Part shown: positions 10,205 through 18,572 of the stretch, piece after piece
How the letters are laid out: every line of letters starts with the position of its first letter
How positions within the stretch are numbered: the stretch's first letter is position 1
Assembly (NCBI RefSeq): GCF_007754155.1
Contig: NZ_CP037423.1
Span: forward strand, 10,412,938-10,476,937
From: Stieleria neptunia
Lineage (GTDB): Bacteria; Planctomycetota; Planctomycetia; Pirellulales; Pirellulaceae
Direction: 5' to 3'
Length of the DNA: 64,000 nucleotides
Notes under the pieces: model-generated
What the model was told of the DNA's origin: nothing
Databases searched by the model: none
What the model saw: only the letters and a program-made list of their open reading frames with translations
Program-made: the position numbers and the translations under genes

Positions 10205-11011
10205 GTGCTACTCAATCGCTCATCTCCTTCTAAATCAACGACCACTTCCCGGATCGACCCTGCCGGGATTGTTGAGATGGGTAACGGGGATGAAACCGTG
10301 CTATTTTTGCACGGCTTATTCGGAACGCCTGAACATTGGCGTCACGTGATGGAACGGTTGGCCGATCGCTATCGGGTGATCGCCCCCCAATTGCCGGTCG
10401 ACCCCCAACCCGGCCGTCGCCAGCACGGGATCAACGCGATCGCGGACTTGAGCGATCAGGTCGCCGAGCTTGTCGAAACGCTTCGGATTGATCCCTTTGT
10501 GATCTGTGGCAATTCACTCGGAGGCTTGGTGGCGATCGACCTGTGTGCCCGACGCAAAGACTTCGCCAAAGGTCTGGTGCTTGCCGGCAGCGCCGGGTTG
10601 TTCGAAAAGAATCCGATCGGCGGCATGCGACCGAAACCGTCGCGTGAATTCGTCAAAAAAACGGTTTGTGGCATCGTCCATAAACAGGAATTGGTAACCA
10701 ACGAACTGGTCGACGATTGGCATTCCTCGATCCAAGATCGCGACTATGTCCGATTCGTCTTGCGGGTCTCCCGCGCCACCCGCGACCGATCGGTCGAGAA
10801 AGAACTGACGAAGTTGGATCTGCCGACGATGATCATCTGGGGCCAGGAAGACTCCATCACACCGCCGGAGACCGGCCGCGAGTTCCAGCGACGGATCAAG
10901 GGATCGAAGTTGCAATTCATCGAGGACTGCGGGCACGCGCCGAACTGGGAACAACCCGAAGCGTTCGCCGAACTGCTCGATGAATTTCTTCCGACCTGCT
11001 TTGCGGACTGA
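10205..11011 (+). CDS. Alpha/beta hydrolase
   Basis: About 268 residues using the GTG at 10205, which has AAGGA 11 bases upstream; an ATG at 10277 (MGNGDETVLFLHG) is the alternative, and the open frame itself extends to 10028 without protein character. Fold motifs are clear: oxyanion segment VLFLHGLFGTPEHW, nucleophile elbow CGNSLGG (Ser in GNSLG), acid in WGQEDSITP, and catalytic His in DCGHAPNWEQPEAF near the C-terminus. The reaction and substrate are not predictable. The gene ends one base before the RND exporter start, so the two are probably co-translated. Confidence 0.85.
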   Translation: MLLNRSSPSKSTTTSRIDPAGIVEMGNGDETVLFLHGLFGTPEHWRHVMERLADRYRVIAPQLPVDPQPGRRQHGINAIADLSDQVAELVETLRIDPFVICGNSLGGLVAIDLCARRKDFAKGLVLAGSAGLFEKNPIGGMRPKPSREFVKKTVCGIVHKQELVTNELVDDWHSSIQDRDYVRFVLRVSRATRDRSVEKELTKLDLPTMIIWGQEDSITPPETGREFQRRIKGSKLQFIEDCGHAPNWEQPEAFAELLDEFLPTCFAD

Positions 11012-11012
11012 A

Positions 11013-13190
11013 ATGAGGCGATACGCCATCGCGATCGTCCTGTTTGCCGTGATTTCGTCTCCGCTGATCGGCTACGGCGCACTCCGGGCACTCAAGAGCA
11101 CGTCGAACGATCCCAGGCAATGGCTGCCCCGATCCTTCGCCGAAACCGACACCTACGACTGGTTTCAAAGCCATTTCGGCACGGATGAATTCGCCGTCGT
11201 CAGCTGGCCCGGATGCGATCTGGAGGATCCGCGCGTCGGGCAACTGTCTCAAGCACTGCTCCAGACGGCATTCTTTGATCGCGTGCGGACCGGGCAGAAC
11301 GCGATCGAGGAGTTGATGTCGCCGCCGCAGAATTTTTCTCGCGCCGCGGCCATCAGTCGCTTGCGGCGGATTCTGATCGGAGCCCAGGACGGGACCACCT
11401 GCCTGGTGTTGACCACCTCCGTCGTCGGTCAAGCCGATCGCAGCGCCGCGGTCGGTGAAATCGAAACGTTGGCCTGGGACGTCTGTCAGTTGCCGGCCGC
11501 GGAGCTGAAACTGGCCGGTCCGACGGTCGATGCCGCGATGATCGATGCCGAAAGCCGAAAACTGCTGTTCGGCCTGGCCGGGCTGTCCGCGTTGGTTTCG
11601 TTTTTGGTCGCGACGCTGCGGATGCGCAGTATTCGACTGGCGATTTCGGTCCTCTTGGTCGCGGTCTACAGCACCGCGGTGTCGCTGGCGATCCTGTACT
11701 TCAGCGGCGGCAAGATGAATCTGTTGATGACGATGCTGCCCCCGTTGGTCTATGTGTTGACGATCTCGTCGGCGGTGCATTTGGCAAACTACTATCGCGA
11801 TGCGGCGCGTGACCGGTCGTCGCCCGTCCCCGCGGCGATCCGGGCCATCGGTCAAGGATGGTTGCCCTGTTCGCTGGCCGCGATCACCACCGGGATCGGC
11901 CTGATTTCGTTAATGCTCAGCAAGATCGAGCCGATCCAGAGTTTCGGTTTTTATTCCGCGCTGGGTGTCGTGGCCAGCGTCGTCGTTCTGTTTCTGCTGC
12001 TCCCCTCGGCGCTGTTCCTGTTTCCCCCCAAGCCCGAAGCGGAAACGGATCGGCCGACCGGTGACGATCCGCACCAGAAAGGCAACGCGTTGATCGATGC
12101 GGTGCTCAACCACCATGTTTTCTTTGCCCTCGCTTGCTTGGCGTTGATGCTGTTGTGCGCCTCAAGAATTCCGTCGATCCAATCAACAGTCAAACTGCAA
12201 GACCGCTTTCTGCCCAGCAGCGACGCGATCGCCGATTACCGTTGGCTGGAGGAACGCGTCGGACCGATGGTACCGCTGGAGGTCGCGATCCATTTTGACA
12301 AGGACGACCCCCGCGATCGTGTCGAGCAGATCAAATTGGTCGCGCGGATCCAAAGCAAAATTCAATCGCTCGACGAGCCGGTGGCGACCCTGTCGGCGTT
12401 CAACCTGTGTCCGCGACTTCCCTCCGGGCACAGCGTTCGTGACATTGTCCAACGCAAGGTACTCAACGGCCGGCAGACCCAACAACGCCTGATCGAGGCG
12501 AAGTACTTGAGCGAAAGCGGAGACCAGCATCTTTGGCGGATTTCGGTGCGTGCCAACGCCATCGGCGATTTGGACTATGGGATCTTTGTCGAAAAAATCC
12601 GGGCAGCGGTCGCCCCCTTGTTGACCGATGAGAACGCCGAGGGAACCTTCACCGGCGTGATCCCGCTGATCTACAAAGCCCAACGCCAGTTGTTGTTGGA
12701 TTTGTTTCGCAGCTTCCTGGTCGCTTTCGCCGTCATTGCCGGCGTCTTGCTGGTAGTGCTGCGAAACATCTGGGCAACCTGCTTGGTGATGTTTCCGAAT
12801 ATCTTTCCCGCCGTGATCGTTTTCGGCGGCATCGAGTGGGTGAACATTCCCGTTCAGATCGGCTCGGTGATGACGGCCAGCGCGGCGCTCGGGATCGCGG
12901 TCGATGACACCGTCCACCTGTTGACCTGGTTCCGCCGCGGTCTGGACCAAGGGATGTCGCGCCGACAGGCGATCGAAAGCGCCTTTTCGCGATGTTCCGG
13001 CGCGATGGTGCACACGACGCTGATCTGTTCGTGCGGGTTGATCGTGTTCGCGCTCAGCACCTTTGTGCCGATCCTGCACTTCGCCTGGTTGATGGTCTTC
13101 CTGCTCGCCTCGGCGCTGCTGGGCGATCTGGTGCTGCTGCCGGCGATCTTGGTCGGACCGCTGGGCCGGTGTTTCGAGAAGAAGCGGTAG
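11013..13190 (+). CDS. RND/MMPL superfamily exporter
   Basis: 725 residues from the ATG at 11013, one base after the hydrolase stop (an ATG at 10980 would add 11 residues and overlap it). The architecture is two repeats, each with an exported loop and a cluster of five or six helices: an N-terminal helix (YAIAIVLFAVISSPLIGYG), loop to about residue 180, helices 185-340 with the sterol-sensing-like ALG..ASVVVLFLLLPSALFLF, second loop 370-560, and helices 565-715 (IGSVMTASAALGIAVDDTVHLLTWFRRG). The GIAVDDTVH segment matches the conserved Asp-containing motif of RND permeases, which exchange protons for exported molecules such as lipids. No periplasmic adaptor gene is adjacent, which favours the MMPL/HpnN-like class. 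Confidence 0.88.
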   Translation: MRRYAIAIVLFAVISSPLIGYGALRALKSTSNDPRQWLPRSFAETDTYDWFQSHFGTDEFAVVSWPGCDLEDPRVGQLSQALLQTAFFDRVRTGQNAIEELMSPPQNFSRAAAISRLRRILIGAQDGTTCLVLTTSVVGQADRSAAVGEIETLAWDVCQLPAAELKLAGPTVDAAMIDAESRKLLFGLAGLSALVSFLVATLRMRSIRLAISVLLVAVYSTAVSLAILYFSGGKMNLLMTMLPPLVYVLTISSAVHLANYYRDAARDRSSPVPAAIRAIGQGWLPCSLAAITTGIGLISLMLSKIEPIQSFGFYSALGVVASVVVLFLLLPSALFLFPPKPEAETDRPTGDDPHQKGNALIDAVLNHHVFFALACLALMLLCASRIPSIQSTVKLQDRFLPSSDAIADYRWLEERVGPMVPLEVAIHFDKDDPRDRVEQIKLVARIQSKIQSLDEPVATLSAFNLCPRLPSGHSVRDIVQRKVLNGRQTQQRLIEAKYLSESGDQHLWRISVRANAIGDLDYGIFVEKIRAAVAPLLTDENAEGTFTGVIPLIYKAQRQLLLDLFRSFLVAFAVIAGVLLVVLRNIWATCLVMFPNIFPAVIVFGGIEWVNIPVQIGSVMTASAALGIAVDDTVHLLTWFRRGLDQGMSRRQAIESAFSRCSGAMVHTTLICSCGLIVFALSTFVPILHFAWLMVFLLASALLGDLVLLPAILVGPLGRCFEKKR

Positions 13191-13204
13191 GGCGCGAGCC
13201 CAAT

Positions 13205-13362
13205 GCTAGTGCTTTGTCAGCTTTCAATTTTCGAGCCTGCGTTTGTCGAGCGGAAAAGGGGTCAGGTACCAAAAACCAAATGGCCCGCAGGGTGCTTCGC
13301 ATTTTTGGTACCTGACCCCTTTTCCGCGGTACCCTAAGAATAAAAGTTGACGAAGCACTAGC
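13205..13362. repeat. Palindromic dispersed repeat, family C, copy 1
   Basis: A perfect 25-base inverted pair (13251-13275 and 13302-13326, containing GGGGTCAGGTACCAAAAA) encloses a 26-base core with GGCCCGCAGGGTGCTTCGCA. An imperfect outer pair (GCTAGTGCTTTGTCAGCTTT at 13205 and its near complement ending at 13362) extends the palindrome. The inner part recurs inverted at 46425-46493. Confidence 0.85.
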
Positions 13363-13488
13363 GCTTTGGCTGTAAAGGTGTTAGCGGAACGGCGCGAGCC
13401 GTCCGGTCGCGTTTCAACAACACCGTGAAAGACCTCTACGGATCGATGGACCACCATTGGCGACCACCGCGACGACGTGAGGTCGCTC

Positions 13489-14736
13489 TCACGCCACCTT
13501 CACGTCCGACGCAACCCGATTTTTTTGGATCGCGCCGATGCACTGATAGACGGCCTGACGGACGGCCCGTTCGCGCGGGTCATCGAAGATGCGAAAGCTC
13601 ATCGTGTTGGTCAGGTAGGCAAACGCCAGCTGTTTCGATGGATCGGCCATGCCAAACGATCCGCCCGCGCCGGGACAGCCGAACGCTTGGTCATCGGCAC
13701 CGAAGCGGAATCCGGCGCTGGGTCGGGAAAAGCCGAAGCTGTAATGGGTGTCGATCTTCAACACCGCGTCCCGCGTGCCGCGCGAGGGTTGCAGCGGTGG
13801 GGCGACCAGTTCCTGCATCGTCGTGGGGGTGATTCCCAACCGCCGTCCGCCCCGCGCCAAGACGTCATAGACCTTGGCAACGGCACGCGCCTGTCCGAAT
13901 CCGTTGGCCGATGGAATCTCGACCTCTCGGTACTCCGGTCGGCCGAGTGCCGCGGGGTCATCAAATTTCAGAAACTTGATCGACTTGGATACGACCGATC
14001 GGGGCCAAATCCCGGCCATCACCATTTTCCACGGCAACTGGTTGAGGTTGGCCAAGATGGCCAGCTTTCGAAAGCCCTGGGTGCTGCTGATGTGTTCCGA
14101 GTCGATCCAATCGGGAAGCCCGATGTAAAACTCGATCCCCAGCGGAGAGGCAATTTCATCTTGAAAGAATTCGCCCAGTGTCCGCCCGGCGGGATCGACG
14201 CGACGGATCAGTTCATTCTGATACCAGCCCAGGGTCAGCGTGTGATAGCCGTGCTTGGTCCCGGGCTGCCACAACGGTTTTTGACTGGCCGTGATCGCCG
14301 CCATCTGGTCATGGTCGGCCAGAATCTGGGGATTGAGTTTGCGGTCGATGGCGACCAGACCGGCCTGATGGGCCAACAATTGACGCACAGTGATTTGCCG
14401 CTTTTCGCCGCATCCGAATTCCGGCCAATACGCGGCCACGGGCGCGTCCAGATCAAACAGCCCCCGGCTGTGGGCGACCGCCATCACCGCCGCCGCCATC
14501 CCCTTGGTCACCGAAAACGCCAGCGAAAGCGTCTGCTCGGTCCACCGTGCCCCGGAGTGATGGCAACGCCGTCCGGCCCACAAGTCGACGACTTTCTGCC
14601 CCTGGTGATACACCGTGCACGCGGCACCACGTTCACCACGCGACACAAAATTGGTTTCAAACTCCGCGCGGACTCTCTCGAACCCCGGCGCCACCGATCC
14701 GAGGATCGTCGGACGATTTTCGCTCTGCGTGAACAT
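13489..14736 (-). CDS. Serine hydrolase of the beta-lactamase / EstB family
   Basis: 415 residues. The SxxK nucleophile motif is SVTK (LAFSVTKGMAAAVM, about residue 75), followed by the LF.LD.PVA.YWPEF pattern and ITVRQLLAHQAGL, all typical of class C beta-lactamase-like esterases and penicillin-binding-protein homologues. A Tyr-containing GYHTLTLGWYQNELIRR stretch sits where the second catalytic motif (YxN/YS) is expected. FGCPGAGGSFGMADPSKQLAFAYLTN near the C-terminus is the family closing motif. No signal peptide, so it is probably a cytoplasmic esterase rather than a resistance enzyme. A long plus-strand open frame over the same DNA is a shadow. Confidence 0.9.
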   Translation of the reverse strand: MFTQSENRPTILGSVAPGFERVRAEFETNFVSRGERGAACTVYHQGQKVVDLWAGRRCHHSGARWTEQTLSLAFSVTKGMAAAVMAVAHSRGLFDLDAPVAAYWPEFGCGEKRQITVRQLLAHQAGLVAIDRKLNPQILADHDQMAAITASQKPLWQPGTKHGYHTLTLGWYQNELIRRVDPAGRTLGEFFQDEIASPLGIEFYIGLPDWIDSEHISSTQGFRKLAILANLNQLPWKMVMAGIWPRSVVSKSIKFLKFDDPAALGRPEYREVEIPSANGFGQARAVAKVYDVLARGGRRLGITPTTMQELVAPPLQPSRGTRDAVLKIDTHYSFGFSRPSAGFRFGADDQAFGCPGAGGSFGMADPSKQLAFAYLTNTMSFRIFDDPRERAVRQAVYQCIGAIQKNRVASDVKVA

Positions 14737-14943
14737 CCTGTCTTCCCCTCAATCGAAACGGCACACCGAATCAAATCAGATACGCAACCCATTTATCGTA
14801 GGGAACCGGCTACCTGCAGGCAATCTCAACATCTAGTCAAAATATCACTAGTCCTTCGCAACGAGATTTATGTACACATCAGAAACTGCCGCAAGACCAG
14901 GCTAATGGCGGCAATCTCTTCTCTCTCAATCTGGAACGAACGG

Positions 14944-15792
14944 ATGCACGCTTTCCAACTCCTGCCGAGACTACGGCTGATCATCATTTCATTGCTGGCA
15001 ACCGCACCGTTGCTAGCAAGTGCACAAGAAATCGAGCAGGTGGCGCGGTTGAGCCTACCACCGGTGGAGCGTCGGCATCCGGTCGACGCGGCCTTGGAGA
15101 TTGCCGAGGAGAGTTTGCAACACGTTCGAGCCAACATCGATGACTACACGGCGATGTTCATCAAACGCTGCCGGGTCGACGGGGTGTTGCCGCCGCTGCA
15201 GTTCGCGAGTTTGAAGATTCGCAATCGCAAGCTGGACGGCCAGGACATTGTCGTTCCGTTGAGTGTGTACTTGGATTTTTTGAAGCCCAGTTCGGTGAAG
15301 GGGCGTGAAGTGATCTGGGTGGAGAACGCCAACGAGGGAAATCTGGTCGTGCATCAAGGCGGATTCGCCAGTTTCTTGACGACGCAGCTTAATCCCGAGG
15401 GCATGCTGGCGATGCGCGGACAGCGGTATTCGATCAAGGAGATTGGGATCGAAAACCTGTTGGAAAAGTTCGTCGTCACGGCGCAGCGGGATCGCCAGCA
15501 CGGCGAATGTGACGTTCAAATCGAGACCGATCATTTATTCGGAAAGACGAGCTGCACCCTCGTGGAGGTCATTCATCCGATTCGCCGAGAGCACTTTCGA
15601 TTTTACCGGGCGCTGGTGTATTTCGATAACGCGACGAAGATGCCGATTCGATACCAGGCTTGGTTGTGGCCCGAATCGCCCGGCGGTCCGCCGGTGCTGG
15701 ACGAAGAATACAACTACTTCAATTTGAAAGTGAACGTCGGGCTGTCGGCGTTTGATTTCGACACGGAGAACCCCAGCTACCGATTCCGGTAA
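14944..15792 (+). CDS. DUF1571 family secreted protein
   Basis: 282 residues from the ATG at 14944; the ATG at 14905 would add 13 residues. The N-terminus is a signal peptide (LRLIIISLLATAPLLASAQ). The mature protein shows the planctomycete DUF1571 pattern: an IDDYTAMFIKRCRVDGVL start, PLSVYLDFLKPSSVKGREVIWVE, the GMLAMRGQRYSIKEIGIENL block, and EHFRFYRALVYFDNATKMPIRYQAWLWP. The fold is probably an outer-membrane-carrier-like beta structure (LolA/LppX type); this is inference. It is divergent from the serine hydrolase with about 200 bases between starts. Confidence 0.88.
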   Translation: MHAFQLLPRLRLIIISLLATAPLLASAQEIEQVARLSLPPVERRHPVDAALEIAEESLQHVRANIDDYTAMFIKRCRVDGVLPPLQFASLKIRNRKLDGQDIVVPLSVYLDFLKPSSVKGREVIWVENANEGNLVVHQGGFASFLTTQLNPEGMLAMRGQRYSIKEIGIENLLEKFVVTAQRDRQHGECDVQIETDHLFGKTSCTLVEVIHPIRREHFRFYRALVYFDNATKMPIRYQAWLWPESPGGPPVLDEEYNYFNLKVNVGLSAFDFDTENPSYRFR

Positions 15793-15841
15793 CCGGCTGT
15801 GGGGACCACCCAGCTGGCGCGTTGGTCGAGGTCCTTTTTAA

Positions 15842-15922
15842 GGTCGTCATTCGGCGTCCCATGGACGACGGCCCGGAAGGGCCATCGTCCTTGAAAAACC
15901 GGTCGTCCTAAGCTGGACGATC
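15842..15922. repeat. Palindromic dispersed repeat, family D, copy 1
   Basis: GACGACGGCCCGGAAGGGCC and its flanks form a palindrome. On the minus strand this stretch matches, over about 80 bases with few changes, the start of the repeats at 38587-38918. The rest of 15793-16171 shows no gene. Confidence 0.75.
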
Positions 15923-16171
15923 CCTGTGGTCGAGTTCAGCGACGCGTCCTCGGCGGGGCCCGAATCGCGACATCACCGCACGCGCAGATCCAGGCGCCCT
16001 GCCGAAAGTGCGTCATGTCTCACTGTTCACCGTTTCTTCGGGAATTCTTCTCATTTTCCCTGGTCAGTTGAGGCGATTCCAGCGCGGTTTCTCAAGGAAA
16101 TCCGGCATCAGATCCATTACACTGGGGCAGCTCTGAAATCTCCTTGCCATGGTGTACCAAGGACCCACAAC

Positions 16172-17710
16172 ATGATTCGATGCCTTTTCCTTCTCGCCAC
16201 GTTTGCAATCTCGATGCCGACGGTGGTCGCGCAGTCCGCTTTTTCGGGAATGCGTTACCGGGTCCCGACCGATGCGAACACGCTGGTCATGATCAATGCC
16301 GAAAAAATGTTTGGATCGGAGGTGGCGGACCGTGAGCGTTGGAACGCCCGCCGCCAGGCCGCCTACGATGCGGGCCTCTCGGCCCTGCCGCCGGATGCCA
16401 AGGAGGTGCTGCTCGCCGGACGCTCCGACCTCGAATTCGGAAAATCGATTTGGGAATTGGCGCTCGTGCGACTCAAAGGCGACCGCAACGTCTCGACGGT
16501 TGCCCAGCGATTCGGCGGCGCCATGGACAACGTGGAGGGCCGCACGGCGGCGAAGTTACCGAACGATCGCTACGTCATCCAGATTTCAGATGACCTGCTC
16601 GGGACTTACACGCCGGCAAACCGACAAGACGTCAGTCGCTGGTTGCGAAAGACGGACACGACGACGACCGACGCGGAGTATTCGCCTTATCTGGTTCAGG
16701 CCTTCAAGTACGCGACCGAGGTGGGAACGCCGATCATCATGGCGATGGATGTCGAAAACACGCTTTCGACCGAGCTGGTGAAATCTCGGTTGGAAGCATT
16801 CCAGCCGCTGAAAGAGTCGGGAGTGGACCTCGGCGAATTGACCAAGTTGATCGCGGGCGTCAAGGGAGTCACGTTGGGAGTGACCGTGACCGACAAGACG
16901 GTTGGAGCGGTACGAGTCGATTTCAGTGGTGACGCAGGGCTGCTGGCGGAGATTGGCAAGCCACTGCTGATCCAAGTCCTTCAGCGACAAGGTGCGATGA
17001 TCGACGACTTTCATGATTGGACGCCTTCGGTCAGCGGAAACACATTGATGCTCCGAGGAACGCTCTCCACCGACGGCGCCCGCCGCGTGATGAGTATTCT
17101 GGAGCTTCCACATGAGCTGTCCGATTCGATGCAACTGGCGTCGTCACCCGGTTCGGACCCCGAGGGATCGGCAAAAAAAATCGCGGCCCAGCAGTACTAC
17201 AATTCCGTCACGACGCTGATCGAAGATTTGCGTGAGAAACCCAAACGCGACCATGTCAAAACCTTCGGCCAAGCCGCGATGTGGTACGACCGCTACGCCC
17301 GCAAGATCGACAACCTGCCGATCCTGAAGGTCGATGAGGAACTGCTGAACTATGGCTCGAACATCGCCGAGCTGTTTCGAAGTGCCGAGATGTCGATGAA
17401 AGGCGTCGGGATGCGGGCGTCCAATCGCCGGGCCAGCAACAACGCGGGATCCGGCGGCTACTACTACAGCAGCGGCGGTTACCGTTCGGGCTATGGCTAT
17501 AACTCAGGCGGATATGGCCCTCAAGGCTACACGGCCAGCGTCGGAGCCGGTCAAGCGTCACTGCGTGAAAAGGGGCGGACCGATGCGATCATCACGCGTC
17601 AAGAACGCACCGCGGGCGCCGCATCGGTGCAACAGATCTGGCAGGTGATCGACCAGGAAACGGCTGGCATTCGCCGGATGATGACTGAGAAATACCAGAT
17701 CGAGTTTTAG
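16172..17710 (+). CDS. Secreted planctomycete protein of unknown function with Gly/Tyr-rich region
   Basis: 512 residues from the ATG at 16172, preceded by AAGGA at 9 bases; the frame is open to 15926 but that part is not protein-like. A signal peptide is present (MIRCLFLLATFAISMPTVVAQ). The body is a long alternating alpha/beta region without known motifs, beginning RYRVPTDANTLVMINAEKMF. Near residues 425-470 there is a Gly/Tyr/Ser-rich low-complexity run (GGYYYSSGGYRSGYGYNSGG), then a short C-terminal helical end (QQIWQVIDQETAGIRRMMTEKY). Function unknown; periplasmic or cell-surface location inferred. The CBS/HEPN gene starts 13 bases downstream, so they are probably one operon. Confidence 0.82.
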   Translation: MIRCLFLLATFAISMPTVVAQSAFSGMRYRVPTDANTLVMINAEKMFGSEVADRERWNARRQAAYDAGLSALPPDAKEVLLAGRSDLEFGKSIWELALVRLKGDRNVSTVAQRFGGAMDNVEGRTAAKLPNDRYVIQISDDLLGTYTPANRQDVSRWLRKTDTTTTDAEYSPYLVQAFKYATEVGTPIIMAMDVENTLSTELVKSRLEAFQPLKESGVDLGELTKLIAGVKGVTLGVTVTDKTVGAVRVDFSGDAGLLAEIGKPLLIQVLQRQGAMIDDFHDWTPSVSGNTLMLRGTLSTDGARRVMSILELPHELSDSMQLASSPGSDPEGSAKKIAAQQYYNSVTTLIEDLREKPKRDHVKTFGQAAMWYDRYARKIDNLPILKVDEELLNYGSNIAELFRSAEMSMKGVGMRASNRRASNNAGSGGYYYSSGGYRSGYGYNSGGYGPQGYTASVGAGQASLREKGRTDAIITRQERTAGAASVQQIWQVIDQETAGIRRMMTEKYQIEF

Positions 17711-17723
17711 CTCTGAACCGCTG

Positions 17724-18572
17724 ATGCAAGGCCAGACGAATACGGTCGATAGCCTGCGCCGCGTCTTCTATGAAGGATTCGTCGCGCAAGACATCGCCGA
17801 GCCGATCGCTTCCTTTGACGCGACGGCCGATGTCGATGCCGTCGGGACGTTCATGATTGATCGTCCGCTGTCGGTCGTCGGAATCCGTCGCAACGGGATG
17901 ATCATCGGTTGCATCGAGCAGGCCTACTTCGACGATCGGCCTCTGGCCGATCAACTTGCACCGCTCTCCGAAATCCAGATCGTCGCCGCGACGACACCGC
18001 TCCATACCGTGGTCAACGCGTTGTCCGTCGCGGAATTTCTTTTGGTTTCCATGCTCGGCCAACCGGTCGGCGTGATCGTCCGCAATGATTTCGAAAAACC
18101 GCCGATGCGGATGTGGCTGTTCGGCATGGTCACGCTGTTCGAACTCAGTCTGACACGCATCGTCGCCAACCACTATCAAGGCGATTCATGGACCGAGTTT
18201 GTGTCCGCGTCACGCCTCGAAAAAGCGGTCTCGCTCCAAGCCGAACGCCAGCGTCGCAATCAGTCGGTTCGGCTGATCGACTGTTTGCAACTCGGCGACA
18301 AAGGACAGCTGTTGTCGCGATCAGAGGAGCTCCGGAAACGGTACTGGGACCGCTCCAGGACGCAGATCAAGACCATCCTCGGCCAAGTCGAAGGGCTGCG
18401 AAATAATTTGGCGCATTCCCAGCCGCTGGTGACGGAGAACTGGGAGGTCATCGTGCGGATCTCCTCGACCTTGGAGCGGTTCCTGGAAATCCCTTCTGAA
18501 TTGATCGCGCCGAGTAGCCTGTCCCCCTATAATTCGCAGCTCAACGCGATCAGCAACCGTCAACCGGAGTGA
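17724..18572 (+). CDS. CBS-like protein with C-terminal HEPN-like domain
   Basis: 282 residues. The first 125 residues have two CBS-like beta-alpha units (DAVGTFMIDRPLSVVGIRRNGMIIGCIEQ and TPLHTVVNALSVAEFLLVSMLGQPVGVIVRND), probably a nucleotide-sensing pair. Residues 135-265 are helical and carry GLRNNLAHSQPLV, where Arg226 and His231 fit the Rx4-6H signature of HEPN RNases; the residues around it (RNxLAH) are the usual HEPN form. The stop overlaps the GTG of the next gene (GTGA), and the gene follows a secreted protein by 13 bases. Binding of an adenine nucleotide controlling a nuclease or a dimeric scaffold is a guess; no antitoxin is visible. Confidence 0.75.
   Translation: MQGQTNTVDSLRRVFYEGFVAQDIAEPIASFDATADVDAVGTFMIDRPLSVVGIRRNGMIIGCIEQAYFDDRPLADQLAPLSEIQIVAATTPLHTVVNALSVAEFLLVSMLGQPVGVIVRNDFEKPPMRMWLFGMVTLFELSLTRIVANHYQGDSWTEFVSASRLEKAVSLQAERQRRNQSVRLIDCLQLGDKGQLLSRSEELRKRYWDRSRTQIKTILGQVEGLRNNLAHSQPLVTENWEVIVRISSTLERFLEIPSELIAPSSLSPYNSQLNAISNRQPE

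Noticed and set aside
13477..14943. Long N-terminal extension of the DUF1571 frame
   Set aside because: This part is antisense to the serine hydrolase; the signal peptide begins at 14944 or 14905.
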